The notes beneath the pieces are model-generated. The model ran no database searches. It was given only the letters and a program-made list of their open reading frames with translations, and was not told the origin of the DNA. From Palsa-295 sp963781105 (GTDB taxonomy: Bacteria; Acidobacteriota; Terriglobia; Acidiferrales; UBA7541), in assembly GCA_963781105.1 (NCBI GenBank), contig CAWAED010000015.1, positions 1 through 64,000 of the forward strand: a stretch of 64,000 bases of DNA. The letters are read 5' to 3'. Shown here one piece after another: positions 47,297 to 56,161 of this stretch (positions are counted from its first letter, which is position 1; each line of letters opens with the position of its first letter). The position numbers and the translations under genes were made by a program.

Positions 47297-47854
47297 TCAA
47301 AGTAGCGACTTAATCTCCGCATCCAAATCATCCCGCGAAGCCAACCCAATGTAGCGCTTCACCACCTTCCCATCACGCGAGATCACAATGCTGGTAGGCA
47401 ATCCCAGCAATCCTCCAAATTTCCCCGCCAAATCGTCATTCCCCAAAACGATCGGATAATTCATCGTCAATTTTTTCCCATCCACATCAAACTCAGTCTT
47501 CTGCACAAACGGCTCGACCACGCTCTTCCCCTCGTCATCCATCGCCACTCCCAAAAGCGTGAAACCCTTATCCGCATACTTCTGCTGGAATTCGATCATC
47601 CACGGAATCTCCACCTGGCAAGGCTCGCACCACGTCGCCCAAAAATTCACCACCACCACTTTCCCCTTTAAGCCCGCCAGCGGCACATCCTTCCCCGACA
47701 AATCCTTAAACGTAACGTCCGGCTCATTCGCCAAAGTTTTCGGCGTAGTAGCTCCATTCCCCGATTTGCAACCAACAAAAACCGCCGCAAGCCCCGCCGC
47801 CACCACAAAGATCAAAAATAAACTCCACCGCGTTCGCATCCGCCAGACTCCCAT
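47297..47854 (-). CDS. TlpA-like thiol-disulfide oxidoreductase
   Basis: A 185-residue thioredoxin-fold protein. The signal/anchor (LFLIFVVAAGLAAVFVGC) ends in a lipobox-like FVGC. The redox motif is WATWCEPCQVEIPW, the cis-Pro appears in LGLPTSIVI, and a KGFTLLGVAMDDEG loop fits TlpA/ResA. Such proteins reduce disulfides outside the membrane, for instance in cytochrome c maturation, taking electrons from CcdA. The ATG at 47854 overlaps the ccdA stop as TGATG; a GTG at 47857 is an alternative. Confidence 0.92.
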   Translation of the reverse strand: MGVWRMRTRWSLFLIFVVAAGLAAVFVGCKSGNGATTPKTLANEPDVTFKDLSGKDVPLAGLKGKVVVVNFWATWCEPCQVEIPWMIEFQQKYADKGFTLLGVAMDDEGKSVVEPFVQKTEFDVDGKKLTMNYPIVLGNDDLAGKFGGLLGLPTSIVISRDGKVVKRYIGLASRDDLDAEIKSLL

Positions 47855-48717
47855 CACAACGAAAATTTATTCAGAAATCCCAGTTTGCCCGACAGCCACG
47901 TCAACCGATTCAAGAATACCAGCCCGCCCACCGCCAACAGCAGCACGCCGCTGAAAATTTCCACCGTATGCAAATGCCGCCGAAATTTTTGATAAAAACG
48001 CAGAAACCCGCCGATCCCCAAGGCCGTAATCAAAAACGGCACCGCCAGCCCCGCCGAGTAACAAGCCAGCAGAAATATTCCCTGCCCCACCGTTTCGCGC
48101 GTCGCCGCGACCGCGAGCACACTCGCCAGAATCGGCCCAATGCACGGCGTCCAGCCAAACGCGAACGCAAACCCCATCAAAAATCCGCTCACCGCGCCCG
48201 GCTGCCCGCCCATATTCCGAAAATGCACGTCGCGATTCAACCAGCGCGTCAAGGAAGGCCCCAGCAAAAAAATCAGCGCGACAGAAAAGAAATGAATCGG
48301 CTTCAACTCCGCGCCCAATAACCCCGAGCGCCACAAGAGCAGCCCACCCATCACCACTAGCACAACGCCGATCAGCAGACCGACGCGCACGGTAATTTTC
48401 GCAAGCCATCCAATCAAGTGCAGCCCAAACATCACAATCAACGCCCCAGCCACCGGCGCCAGCATCGCGCGATTCCGCAGCAAAAAAGATCCTACCGCGC
48501 TAGCTGAAGCCCCAAACGCGATAAACACCACCGAAAATCCCGTCACGAACGCGCACGCCGAAAGCAGCAATCCGCCCCGCGGCGTCTTCCCTTCTTTCAA
48601 TTGTTCGACGCCAATGCCCGAGAGCATCGAAATGTATCCCGGCACCAGCGGCAGCACGCAAGGCGAAAGAAAAGACACCAGTCCCGCCAAAAACGCCGCA
48701 AATATGGAAACGTCCAT
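47854..48717 (-). CDS. ccdA: Cytochrome c biogenesis protein CcdA
   Basis: A 287-residue inner-membrane protein that passes electrons from cytoplasmic thioredoxin to periplasmic thiol proteins. Two family motifs carry the redox cysteines: SFLSPCVLPLVPGY near the N terminus and FGWTPCIGP in the fourth or fifth helix. The chain is about 45 residues longer than typical because of extra helices in the middle (LLIGVVLVVMGGLLLW). It is the first of four coupled genes and the membrane partner of the TlpA-like protein and the DsbD N-domain protein. Confidence 0.93.
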   Translation of the reverse strand: MDVSIFAAFLAGLVSFLSPCVLPLVPGYISMLSGIGVEQLKEGKTPRGGLLLSACAFVTGFSVVFIAFGASASAVGSFLLRNRAMLAPVAGALIVMFGLHLIGWLAKITVRVGLLIGVVLVVMGGLLLWRSGLLGAELKPIHFFSVALIFLLGPSLTRWLNRDVHFRNMGGQPGAVSGFLMGFAFAFGWTPCIGPILASVLAVAATRETVGQGIFLLACYSAGLAVPFLITALGIGGFLRFYQKFRRHLHTVEIFSGVLLLAVGGLVFLNRLTWLSGKLGFLNKFSL

Positions 48718-49069
48718 CAGCTGTTTTTCCGTTCCGTCATTTCGGTGAGCAACTCAGTCCGCCCAAGCGCCGCGCCCTCAATCGTCAATTTTCCCATATC
48801 CGTTAGACGCGTGCCCGTGCTTTTTGACGCCGCGCTCGTGCAAGGAAAATCCCTCCACCTGCCGCCGCAACCTATCACCCGCAAACCACCTCGCGCCCCG
48901 CCGATCGCGCTTAACCCCAATCAATAGAGACCACAAACAACTGGCGCACCAAATGCTATCCCACACCACAAGGGCTTGCCAGCTGGAGCCGGGCGCGGTG
49001 ACCAATATCACTCCCTCGGTGGCGGGCCCAAAATTTTCGCAACGCCACATTGACCGCCGAAGGAGCGCC
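48718..49069. other. Gap between divergent operons
   Basis: It holds the promoters of the divergent ccdA and phosphotransferase operons, but I cannot place them. A 67-codon frame (48717-48920, minus) overlaps the ccdA start as TGATG, but has no recognised family and no good start; see the rejected list. Confidence 0.4.
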
Positions 49070-49735
49070 ATGACGCCCAACCAGGTCACCCTAACGCGAG
49101 TCGCCGCCGCCTTCGCCGCGGTCGCCCTCTTCACGCTCTTCGGCAACTCACTCGCCGCCGACCTCGCCGCCGTCATTCTCACCATCGCCGCCATCGCCCT
49201 CGACGGCCTCGACGGCTACCTCGCGCGCACCCGCAATCTCGCCACTCCTCTCGGCGCGCAACTCGATATCCTCGGCGACCGCGTCGTCGAAAATCTCTTC
49301 TTCACTTTCTTCGCCGTCAGCGGATTAATTTCGCTCTGGGTCCCGGTCCTCTTCTTCGTGCGCGGCACGCTCACCGATTTCCTCCGCTCACTAGCCGCCC
49401 GCGCCGGCCGCAGCGGCTTCAGCACAAATTCGATGCTCGAAACCTGGTGGGGACGCACGCTAGTTGCCTCCCGGGCGAGCCGCGCCGCCTATTCCGTACT
49501 CAAATGCATCTGCTTCTGCTATCTCGGCCTGCTGCTACCGGCCGCGCACATCACCGTAGCATGGCTCAACGCGCCCGTGCTCCATGCGCTAGCGGTAGCA
49601 GGCCAATTCCTCGTCGGTGCCACAGTAGGCTTCTGCGTCCTCCGCGCGATCCCGGTAATCTGGGAAGGCCGCCGCTATCTCGCCGCCACACAGCAGAAAA
49701 CTCCCGCACGCGTTGCCGTACAGGCCTCGCGATGA
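49070..49735 (+). CDS. CDP-alcohol phosphotransferase
   Basis: A 221-residue inner-membrane enzyme. The family signature DG(2)AR(8)G(3)D(3)D is complete: DGYLARTRNLATPLGAQL then DILGD. The chain has about six membrane segments. These enzymes join CDP-diacylglycerol to an alcohol, for instance glycerol-3-phosphate (PgsA) or inositol phosphate. ATG at 49070 has AAGGAG about six bases before. It overlaps the HAD phosphatase start as ATGA, so one product probably passes directly to the next enzyme. Confidence 0.9.
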   Translation: MTPNQVTLTRVAAAFAAVALFTLFGNSLAADLAAVILTIAAIALDGLDGYLARTRNLATPLGAQLDILGDRVVENLFFTFFAVSGLISLWVPVLFFVRGTLTDFLRSLAARAGRSGFSTNSMLETWWGRTLVASRASRAAYSVLKCICFCYLGLLLPAAHITVAWLNAPVLHALAVAGQFLVGATVGFCVLRAIPVIWEGRRYLAATQQKTPARVAVQASR

Positions 49736-50520
49736 CCGCACCCCAACAAAATATCGGTGCGTTCTTCGATCTCGATGGGACGCTGCTCCCCGCGCCTTCC
49801 CTCGAATGGCGCTTCATCGGCTACTTGCTCGAACGCAACGAAATCTCGAGCGCACAAGTCACCGCCTGGCTAGCTCATTTCGCCGCATCCATTCTGCGCA
49901 ACCCGCAAGAAGCCATCGCGGGAAACAAATACTATCTGGCAGGAATCAACACATCGCTCGCAAGCGATTGGGAAAACTCTCTGCCCCCGATATCCGCAAA
50001 CGAAGATTCTCTCCCGCTCTTCGCCCGAGGCCTCAAACAAATCGCCTGGCACCACGCCCAAGCCCACCAAATATTTCTGATCACCGGCACCCTAGCCCCG
50101 CTAGCGCAAATACTAGCCAAACGCATAGCCGCACAAACTCAAGCCCCAATCGAAATCCAAGCCACACGGCTGGAAGTCAACCGTCAAGGGTGGCACAGCC
50201 ACTCCTGGCTGTACTCTTCCGCGGAATGGACCGGCCGCCGAGCAACCCAGCACATGAGCAAAGAAGCCAAATCCGACGCGCTGGAAGCCGTAGCCACAAC
50301 CCACAATATCAACCTCGCCCAAAGCTACGCGTATGGCGATACTTCCGCCGACATCCCGATGCTGGAAGCGGTCGCGCAACCGCGAGCAGTCAATCCATCG
50401 AATCACCTCGCGCAAATCGCAAAAAAACGCCGCTGGGCAATCCTCAACTGGCAAGTATCCACACCCGCACGAATCCCAAGCCCCGCCAGGACGCAATTCG
50501 CCGCAAAGCCCTCCCAATGA
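49732..50520 (+). CDS. HAD-IB family phosphatase
   Basis: A 262-residue cytosolic haloacid-dehalogenase hydrolase. Motif I is FFDLDGTLLPAP, motif II is FLITGT, and the metal-binding motif IV is YAYGDTSADIPMLE. The cap between motifs I and II is of the alpha-helical IB type, as in SerB and in PgpC-like phosphatidylglycerophosphate phosphatases. Because it is coupled to a CDP-alcohol phosphotransferase, removal of the phosphate from that enzyme's product is the likely job; this is inference. The ATG at 49732 overlaps the preceding stop. Confidence 0.85.
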   Translation: MTAPQQNIGAFFDLDGTLLPAPSLEWRFIGYLLERNEISSAQVTAWLAHFAASILRNPQEAIAGNKYYLAGINTSLASDWENSLPPISANEDSLPLFARGLKQIAWHHAQAHQIFLITGTLAPLAQILAKRIAAQTQAPIEIQATRLEVNRQGWHSHSWLYSSAEWTGRRATQHMSKEAKSDALEAVATTHNINLAQSYAYGDTSADIPMLEAVAQPRAVNPSNHLAQIAKKRRWAILNWQVSTPARIPSPARTQFAAKPSQ

Positions 50521-50540
50521 CTCACGCCTCCCAAACAATA

Positions 50541-50570
50541 TGGAGTGTGACGGCGAGCCGCCGCTTTGCC
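50541..50570. repeat. Hairpin repeat, family B (weak copy)
   Basis: TGGAGTGTGACGGCGAGCCG followed by CCGCTTTGCC, with the GAGTG start and a CGGC-GAG-CCG-like stem. It lies in the gap between the HAD and PAP2-type genes. Confidence 0.45.
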
Positions 50571-50659
50571 AAACAAGAGTTCGCGAACGAATGCCGCCGC
50601 TCGGCACCCCATAGCCCACTGTGCGACATCAAGAGCGCGAAGAAAAACGCGCGAACCTA

Positions 50660-51607
50660 ATGTCCACCCTCCCCGCAACAACCGACATTCACGCGCTCCC
50701 CGCGAAACGCTGGCTCTCGCAACACGTAGCCGAAGTCCGCCAATCGTTCGGCGCCTTCGAACAAGTCACTTTCGCCTACCTAGCCTGGATCCTCGCGCTC
50801 CTCGCAACGTTCCACCACACCATCCCCCACGCCGCAAAATTCGCCGCATTGCATCTAGCAATCGCCGCGACAATCGCGCAACTCGCGAAGTCCGCCGCCC
50901 GCACGCAAAATCCAGCATTACAGTTCGCGCGCAACTGGTACCCGTTACCTCTCTACATTTTCTTCTTCGAAGAACTGCAACACCTGGTCCACGCCATCTT
51001 CCCCAACTGGTTTGACAGCTGGCTAATCCAATTCGACCACCGCCTCGCCGGCGTGCATCCTTCGGTCTGGATGGCGCGTTACGCCAATCCCGCGCTCAAC
51101 GACGCCATGCAATTCGCCTACATGACCTACTTCCTCTATCTCGTAATCCTGCCGGCGATCCTCTACGCACAAAAGAATCGCGAAGCCTTCTGGACGGTAA
51201 TGACCTCCACAGCCATAGCCCACTACTCCGTTTACGTAATCGCCATCCTCTTCCCCATCGAAAGCCCCCACTTCGCGCTAGCGTCTCTCAATCCCGCACC
51301 ACTAAAAGGCGGCGCATTCACCGCCACCATCGAACTCATCGAACATTTCGGCCGCGTCCACGGCGCCGCCTTCCCCAGCGCCCACGTAGCCGGCTCGACG
51401 GTCGCCATCCTAGCCGCCCGCCGCTACAAACCCTGGCTCTTCTGGCTCTGCCTCCCATTTTTCGCAAGCATGTGCGTGGCAACAGTCTACGGCCGCTACC
51501 ACTACATTGCGGATGTCCTGGCAGGTTTAGCAGTAGGCGTCGCAGGGTGGGCCGCAGGCCAATACGTGATGAATCGTCACGCCGCGCTACAGGATTTGAC
51601 TTTGTAG
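50660..51607 (+). CDS. PAP2-type membrane phosphatase/transferase
   Basis: A 315-residue inner-membrane protein with about six membrane segments and motifs two and three of the PAP2 superfamily: GAAFPSAHVAGS and YGRYHYIADVLAG. The first motif (KxxxxxxRP) is absent, as in the inositol phosphorylceramide synthase-like branch. Family members transfer or remove phospho-head groups of lipids. Together with the preceding two genes it suggests synthesis of a phospholipid or phosphosphingolipid. The start is ATG at 50660; a GTG at 50621 is possible. Substrate is unknown. Confidence 0.82.
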   Translation: MSTLPATTDIHALPAKRWLSQHVAEVRQSFGAFEQVTFAYLAWILALLATFHHTIPHAAKFAALHLAIAATIAQLAKSAARTQNPALQFARNWYPLPLYIFFFEELQHLVHAIFPNWFDSWLIQFDHRLAGVHPSVWMARYANPALNDAMQFAYMTYFLYLVILPAILYAQKNREAFWTVMTSTAIAHYSVYVIAILFPIESPHFALASLNPAPLKGGAFTATIELIEHFGRVHGAAFPSAHVAGSTVAILAARRYKPWLFWLCLPFFASMCVATVYGRYHYIADVLAGLAVGVAGWAAGQYVMNRHAALQDLTL

Positions 51608-51608
51608 C

Positions 51609-51626
51609 GGCGCACTTCAGTGCGCC
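51609..51626. terminator. Hairpin GGCGCAC-TTCA-GTGCGCC after the PAP2-type gene
   Basis: A perfect 7-bp stem with a 4-base loop begins four bases after the stop codon. No T run follows, so it may be another dispersed palindrome. A second, longer imperfect palindrome (GATCGAGCGGCACGATC) follows. Confidence 0.4.
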
Positions 51627-51712
51627 ATCGATCGAGCGGCACGATCGACCACCGCAACACAGGCCGCCCAACCAGAAATTGTTCAACCTGCTTGCTGAAA
51701 ATTGGGAAGGCT

Positions 51713-51747
51713 GTCATCCCGACCGAAGGGAGGGATTTGCTTTTCGC
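51713..51747. repeat. Dispersed intergenic repeat, family A (copy 6)
   Basis: GTCATCCCGACCGAAGGGAG followed by GGATTTGCTTTTCGC; related to the copy at 43269 in its tail. Confidence 0.65.
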
Positions 51748-51796
51748 CATCGCTGCTAAAAAGGCATTCGTCTAAGCCTCGAATCACAACACAATC

Positions 51797-54211
51797 TCAA
51801 AAAATCTTTTCCGCCCTTCGCAAAGTCCCCAACGACCCCAAATTCGCAATCCGGAACGCCACTAAATACTGGTTCTCATTCCGAATCGTACCAAACGAAA
51901 ATCTCCGGTACTCGAATCCAATCCCGCAGCACGACCCGTTGTAACTCACCTCCGCGATCTGGTTCTGAAACGCGGAATTTGTGATGTCATAGCTCGCGCC
52001 AAACGTGGTATTGAATCCCGGCCGCGTCAGGTCGCCGTAACCGATCAACGCGCGTATCTGGTTCGACCGCGGCTCGAACATAAATCCCGGCGGATTATCC
52101 TGCACCGGCGTCGGCAGATTGATCGCTGAAATCTGCGCCAAGGTCAAAAACGATTCTTTATACGGTTTCAGTTTCAACAACGCTCCGATCGCCGTCAATT
52201 TCGCTCGTTGCGGATCGAAATTCACAATAACCTGCGTGTCCCAATGTTTCCCTGGCTCAATCCGCAAATCACTCACGACGGGCGAAAAATGCCGCGGCTC
52301 ATCCGCAAACGCAAAAGGCGTCAGCGCATCGGTCGCCTGAAACACATTGCGCTGCCCCGCGACTAGCGCGCCTCCAAAATTGGGATCGAAAAACTGAATC
52401 TGCGCGAGGCGCCAGCTGACCACCTCTTCTGCGCTCCCATCCTTCTTCCGCCGGTAAAGCCGCTGCGTGATTCCATACTCGATCTGGTTCGTGTCCGTCA
52501 GCGTTTCATCTTCGTCAAACCGCACGATGTTGTTGAAATTATTCACGCCGTTTACGAAGCTGTACTGCAAGTCCGGCTCGATCACGTGTTTCCACTTCGT
52601 CCCGGAATCCCCACCGCCCCACACGCGCTCGATCGTCGGCGGCCGTATATCCACTGTCAGCTCTTCCGTTTCGCGCCACAATCCCACGTTCACGAACGAC
52701 CCGTTCTGCACCTGCCCGCCGTAGTACGTCGAACGCATCGTAAATGTCGGCGTCACCCCCAGCCACGGTCCCCAGTGAAACGGCATCGTCACGCTCGGCG
52801 CAATCTCACTCCGCTCCACGAAGTTCGGCGTCTCAAAATTCGTCACGTTATTCGAGCGGTGCGCCGCGTCCGAAAACACATCGAACGAAAAATAAAATGG
52901 CAGCTTCTCCCACGGCGCCTGATCCACGGAACTGAAACGCACTTCCGGCGCGGTGCGCAGCGACACATACTCATTCACCGGTGTCGTCACCGTGGTGGCG
53001 CTTAGATAGTTCTGATAGCTCAGCGCCGCCAGATTCAAGCTGAACCCCCGAAAATTATTCGTCAGGAACGCCTGGTTCCGCACTTCCGAGTTCACCGCCT
53101 GCGTGTATGTTTCGCTGAACGCCAGCCGGTACGTCAGCGACGACAAATTATCCAAATCCGCCACCGCCCGCCAGCCGTCCGGCAGCAACGCCGTAAACAG
53201 CAAGCGCGCCTCATGTCCGCCCTGGTTGATCAATTCGCCGGTGGACTCCCGCAGCCCTCGGTCCACCACGCCGGTGTAGGTCACATCCAGCCGCGCGTTT
53301 TCCCATGGACGCATCCGCAAATCCCCGCGCTGCGCCCAGCCGCGCCGGCTGTAGTAATTCGTTCCCAACGTCAAGTCCGCCCAATCCGTCGGCGCCCAGT
53401 ACACCGCGTCGCCGAAAATAAATCCCTTGCTCGTGCTGTCTCCGATGTCCGGTATCAAAAGCCCGGAGGTGCGCTGCTTTTCCGCGGGAAACGTCGCATA
53501 CGGCAGGTACAGCACTGGCACGGAGAACAAGCGGAAGTTGCCGTTTTCTAAATGCACCGATGTCTTCATATAAACAGTCGCTTCCGGAGCATAAAATTTC
53601 CATGTCGGACGGTCCGGCTTGCACACCGTCATCCACGCCTTGTGCACCCGGTACGTAGTTGGATCCACCCGCTCCGCTTCTTCCGCCTCGAAATAAATCG
53701 GATTGGGGCTGATCAACAGCGTCGGCGTCGGCCGCCGCTGAATGGCAAAAGTGGCGCGCACGTGATGAAAAGTTCCGTGTCCCGTATTTACTTCGTAGCG
53801 CGCGTCCTCCGCCTCCACGTGCTGGGTCTCGTAATCAAGTTGCACGTGGCCCCGCGCCGTCACCACCTGCGTGTCCTCGTTGTACTCCACATGGTCCGCG
53901 CGCAAACGCGTGTTCTGATACCGCACGTCCACGTCCCCATCCGCGTAATAAATTCGCCCCACCTGCCGCTGCTGCTTCGCTTCCAGTGTCGCCTCCTGCT
54001 CCGCGCCACTCGCCCCCGCCGGAGCCTTCGCACGCGCCACTGCTTTCGCAGGAGCGCCCTGATTTTTCGCCGCTCCTTGATTTTGGGATTGCGCCGACGC
54101 GTTCCCGCCGCTCTGCGCCAAAACCACGCGAGGAACGGCAAGAAAAATCACAACCGGCAGTAGAGGAAACACGAGTCTGCGAAGAAGTGACAAGACAATT
54201 GCGCTCGGCAT
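51797..54211 (-). CDS. lptD: LPS-assembly protein LptD
   Basis: An 804-residue outer-membrane protein that places lipopolysaccharide on the cell surface. A signal peptide (LVFPLLPVVIFLAVPRVVLA) precedes an OstA-like N domain (about residues 80-190: IYYADGDVDVRYQNTRLRAD, HVQLDYETQHVEAED) and a large C-terminal beta barrel (PVLYLPYATFPAEKQRTSGLL and many tyrosine-rich strands). The usual cysteine pairs are mostly absent; one Cys lies in TVCKPDRP and two in GSCCGI near the C terminus. Start ATG at 54211 has weak upstream signal; an in-frame start at 54262 would add 17 residues. Confidence 0.92.
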   Translation of the reverse strand: MPSAIVLSLLRRLVFPLLPVVIFLAVPRVVLAQSGGNASAQSQNQGAAKNQGAPAKAVARAKAPAGASGAEQEATLEAKQQRQVGRIYYADGDVDVRYQNTRLRADHVEYNEDTQVVTARGHVQLDYETQHVEAEDARYEVNTGHGTFHHVRATFAIQRRPTPTLLISPNPIYFEAEEAERVDPTTYRVHKAWMTVCKPDRPTWKFYAPEATVYMKTSVHLENGNFRLFSVPVLYLPYATFPAEKQRTSGLLIPDIGDSTSKGFIFGDAVYWAPTDWADLTLGTNYYSRRGWAQRGDLRMRPWENARLDVTYTGVVDRGLRESTGELINQGGHEARLLFTALLPDGWRAVADLDNLSSLTYRLAFSETYTQAVNSEVRNQAFLTNNFRGFSLNLAALSYQNYLSATTVTTPVNEYVSLRTAPEVRFSSVDQAPWEKLPFYFSFDVFSDAAHRSNNVTNFETPNFVERSEIAPSVTMPFHWGPWLGVTPTFTMRSTYYGGQVQNGSFVNVGLWRETEELTVDIRPPTIERVWGGGDSGTKWKHVIEPDLQYSFVNGVNNFNNIVRFDEDETLTDTNQIEYGITQRLYRRKKDGSAEEVVSWRLAQIQFFDPNFGGALVAGQRNVFQATDALTPFAFADEPRHFSPVVSDLRIEPGKHWDTQVIVNFDPQRAKLTAIGALLKLKPYKESFLTLAQISAINLPTPVQDNPPGFMFEPRSNQIRALIGYGDLTRPGFNTTFGASYDITNSAFQNQIAEVSYNGSCCGIGFEYRRFSFGTIRNENQYLVAFRIANLGSLGTLRRAEKIF

Positions 54212-54315
54212 GCCTAAGAGAACCGCATCAATCTTGCGAAAAAAGAAAGTCGAGCCTAACACGCGCCCCGCAACCCCGCAATCAACTCCAACATCAACAC
54301 CGCCACGGTTTTGTC

Positions 54316-54347
54316 GTCATCCTGAGCGCAGCGAAGGATCTCTCTTG
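54316..54347. repeat. Dispersed intergenic repeat, family A (copy 7)
   Basis: GTCATCCTGAGCGCAGCGAA followed by GGATCTCTCTTG, in the gap between lptD and the RDD gene. Confidence 0.8.
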
Positions 54348-54509
54348 CCGTTGCCGTCGCTCCAGCAACAACTCCCTAGGAGTCGCTCTCGCCCGTGCCA
54401 GTTGCCTAATCCGCGCAAATCCCTCCGAATTCGCTCCTCCCATCCACGTCCCAACGTGCTACCATACCCGCGTTCCGTCACTGGAACTACCGCAGCGCAA
54501 AACGGACCA

Positions 54510-55430
54510 GTGATACAAATTTGCTCGCAATGCGGCGCGCTTTTGCTCGAGCCCGCCGAAAAATGCACTTTCTGTGACGCCCCTCTCGTCGTCGCCAGCG
54601 ATGAGACCTTCGAGCCCGTCCCTGTAGGTGTATCCGCTCGCGCGGAATCTCCCGCAAACCCCGCCATCACCGTCGAACCCGAATGGCGGACGGAAGTTTC
54701 CCGCCGCCTGGAAGCCTATCGCGTGCGCCGCGGTCGCCCGCGCCCCGACGACTCCCAATCCGGCCTGCCCTTCGCCCCGGCTTCGACCGATTATGGCCGG
54801 CCGACCGAAGAAATCGAACTCACTGATCGCCCGCGCCTCCGCGCCGTCCAGCGCGTCAGCCCGCGCAAATCATTAAACGAGCGCGTCGAAATCAATATCC
54901 AACCCGAGCTCGATTTCTCCAGCTCCCCCGACGATCGTGCGCATCCCCAAAATGCGATCGTTCCCGTCGCCGACCTCGCCGAACGCCGCCGCGCCGGCGC
55001 CCTCGACGCGCTTTTCCTCGGGCTCACCTACGGCGCTTTCCTCGGTCTTTTCCGCTCGCTCGGCGGCGAGGTCGTGCTCGCCAAAGTGGACGCCATCGTC
55101 TACCTCGCCGCGTTCTACCTTTTCTATGCGCAATATTTTTTCTTGTTCACTACGTTCGCCGGCGCCACCCCTGGCATGCAACTTCGCGGCATCACCATCG
55201 TCCGCCTCGATGGCAGCTTGCCGGACACGCGCCAGCTCCTTTGGCGCAGTTTTGGCTACCTGCTCTCCGGCGCCACCATGATGTTGGGATTTCTCTGGTC
55301 GCTATGGGATGAAGACCACTTCACCTGGCAGGATCGCATCAGCCAAACCTACATCACCGCCGCCACTCCCTTAATGGAAGTAGGCGCCTACGAAGTCCAC
55401 CCCACCCAGCGCCGCCTGGCCCACAAATAG
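54510..55430 (+). CDS. RDD family membrane protein with N-terminal zinc ribbon
   Basis: A 306-residue protein. The N terminus has a zinc ribbon (CSQCGALLLEPAEKCTFC), then a Pro-, Arg- and Glu-rich linker of about 150 residues, and a C-terminal RDD domain (ERRRAGALDALFLGLTYGAF; GATPGMQLRGITIV; helices to SGATMMLGFLWSL). The RDD domain is a small membrane domain of unclear function; transport roles are known for some. I start at GTG 54510, just before the ribbon; the longer upstream frame is repeat-derived. Shine-Dalgarno is weak. Confidence 0.8.
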   Translation: MIQICSQCGALLLEPAEKCTFCDAPLVVASDETFEPVPVGVSARAESPANPAITVEPEWRTEVSRRLEAYRVRRGRPRPDDSQSGLPFAPASTDYGRPTEEIELTDRPRLRAVQRVSPRKSLNERVEINIQPELDFSSSPDDRAHPQNAIVPVADLAERRRAGALDALFLGLTYGAFLGLFRSLGGEVVLAKVDAIVYLAAFYLFYAQYFFLFTTFAGATPGMQLRGITIVRLDGSLPDTRQLLWRSFGYLLSGATMMLGFLWSLWDEDHFTWQDRISQTYITAATPLMEVGAYEVHPTQRRLAHK

Positions 55431-55515
55431 GCCCGCAAGAGCGTAGTAACACACTAGGTGATTCACGAGAAGGTATCTGTGGACCGCCGCTGCGCGTTAC
55501 TTTACGATTTGGACG

Positions 55516-56130
55516 ATGCCACCCAGCAGCCAGGATTCGATCGTCGCAATTCAGCCCGAACTTCTTTCTGGCGAGACCATTGTTTGGGCTGGACAGCCGA
55601 ATACCCGCGTCATTTTCCACAAGCAAGATCTATACATGGTGCCTTTCAGTCTTCTTTGGGGCGGCTTCGCAGTCTTTTGGGAAGCAAGTGTCGCAGGACT
55701 GTGGGGATCGAATGGTAAACCGGGCACCCCTTGGTCGTTCGGGATGGTCTGGGGAATCCCGTTTGTCGTGGCCGGTCAGTACTTCATCTGGGGCCGATTT
55801 TTCTATGACGCGTGGCTTAAAAGGCGGACTTACTACGCTCTCACCAATCGCAGGGTCATTGCGGTGCAGAACGGTTGGAGCAGGCGGATGGCGTCCTCCT
55901 ACCTCGATTCCTTGCCCAACCTAGTTAAGGAAGACGGAGCCAACGGCGTCGGTACCTTGCGATTCAACCAATCAGACTTGCTATCGTCGAAGCAGCGCCA
56001 ACTCGCAGCTTGGAATGCGCTCTCGGTCGGTGACGTGCCGACGTTCGTTGACGTGGAAGACGTGGACTCGATCTATCGGCTCATTTCCGACGGTCGCGAC
56101 AGGACCCGCTCCGCCAAGGTCACTTCCTAA
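55516..56130 (+). CDS. Membrane protein with PH-like domain
   Basis: A 204-residue protein resembling the bacterial pleckstrin-homology-like families: LSGETIVWAGQPNTRVIF is typical of the first strand, two membrane helices follow (LYMVPFSLLWGGFAVFW and GMVWGIPFVVAGQYFIW), and TYYALTNRRVIAVQNGW is the second hallmark block. The role of these proteins is largely unknown. Start ATG at 55516 is fixed only by the open frame. It lies in the same orientation as the RDD gene, 85 bp downstream. Confidence 0.75.
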   Translation: MPPSSQDSIVAIQPELLSGETIVWAGQPNTRVIFHKQDLYMVPFSLLWGGFAVFWEASVAGLWGSNGKPGTPWSFGMVWGIPFVVAGQYFIWGRFFYDAWLKRRTYYALTNRRVIAVQNGWSRRMASSYLDSLPNLVKEDGANGVGTLRFNQSDLLSSKQRQLAAWNALSVGDVPTFVDVEDVDSIYRLISDGRDRTRSAKVTS

Positions 56131-56161
56131 CCCCAGGCGACAAACCCTAGGAATCCCTCGT

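Noticed and set aside
48717..48920. A 67-codon minus-strand frame whose stop overlaps the ccdA start (TGATG)
   Set aside because: The overlap suggests coupling, but there is no Shine-Dalgarno and the residues do not look like a folded protein. Homologues in related genomes would change this.
54210..54509. Upstream extension of the RDD protein (with HPERSEGSL)
   Set aside because: Repeat-derived and overlaps the lptD 5' end; the zinc ribbon begins at GTG 54510.
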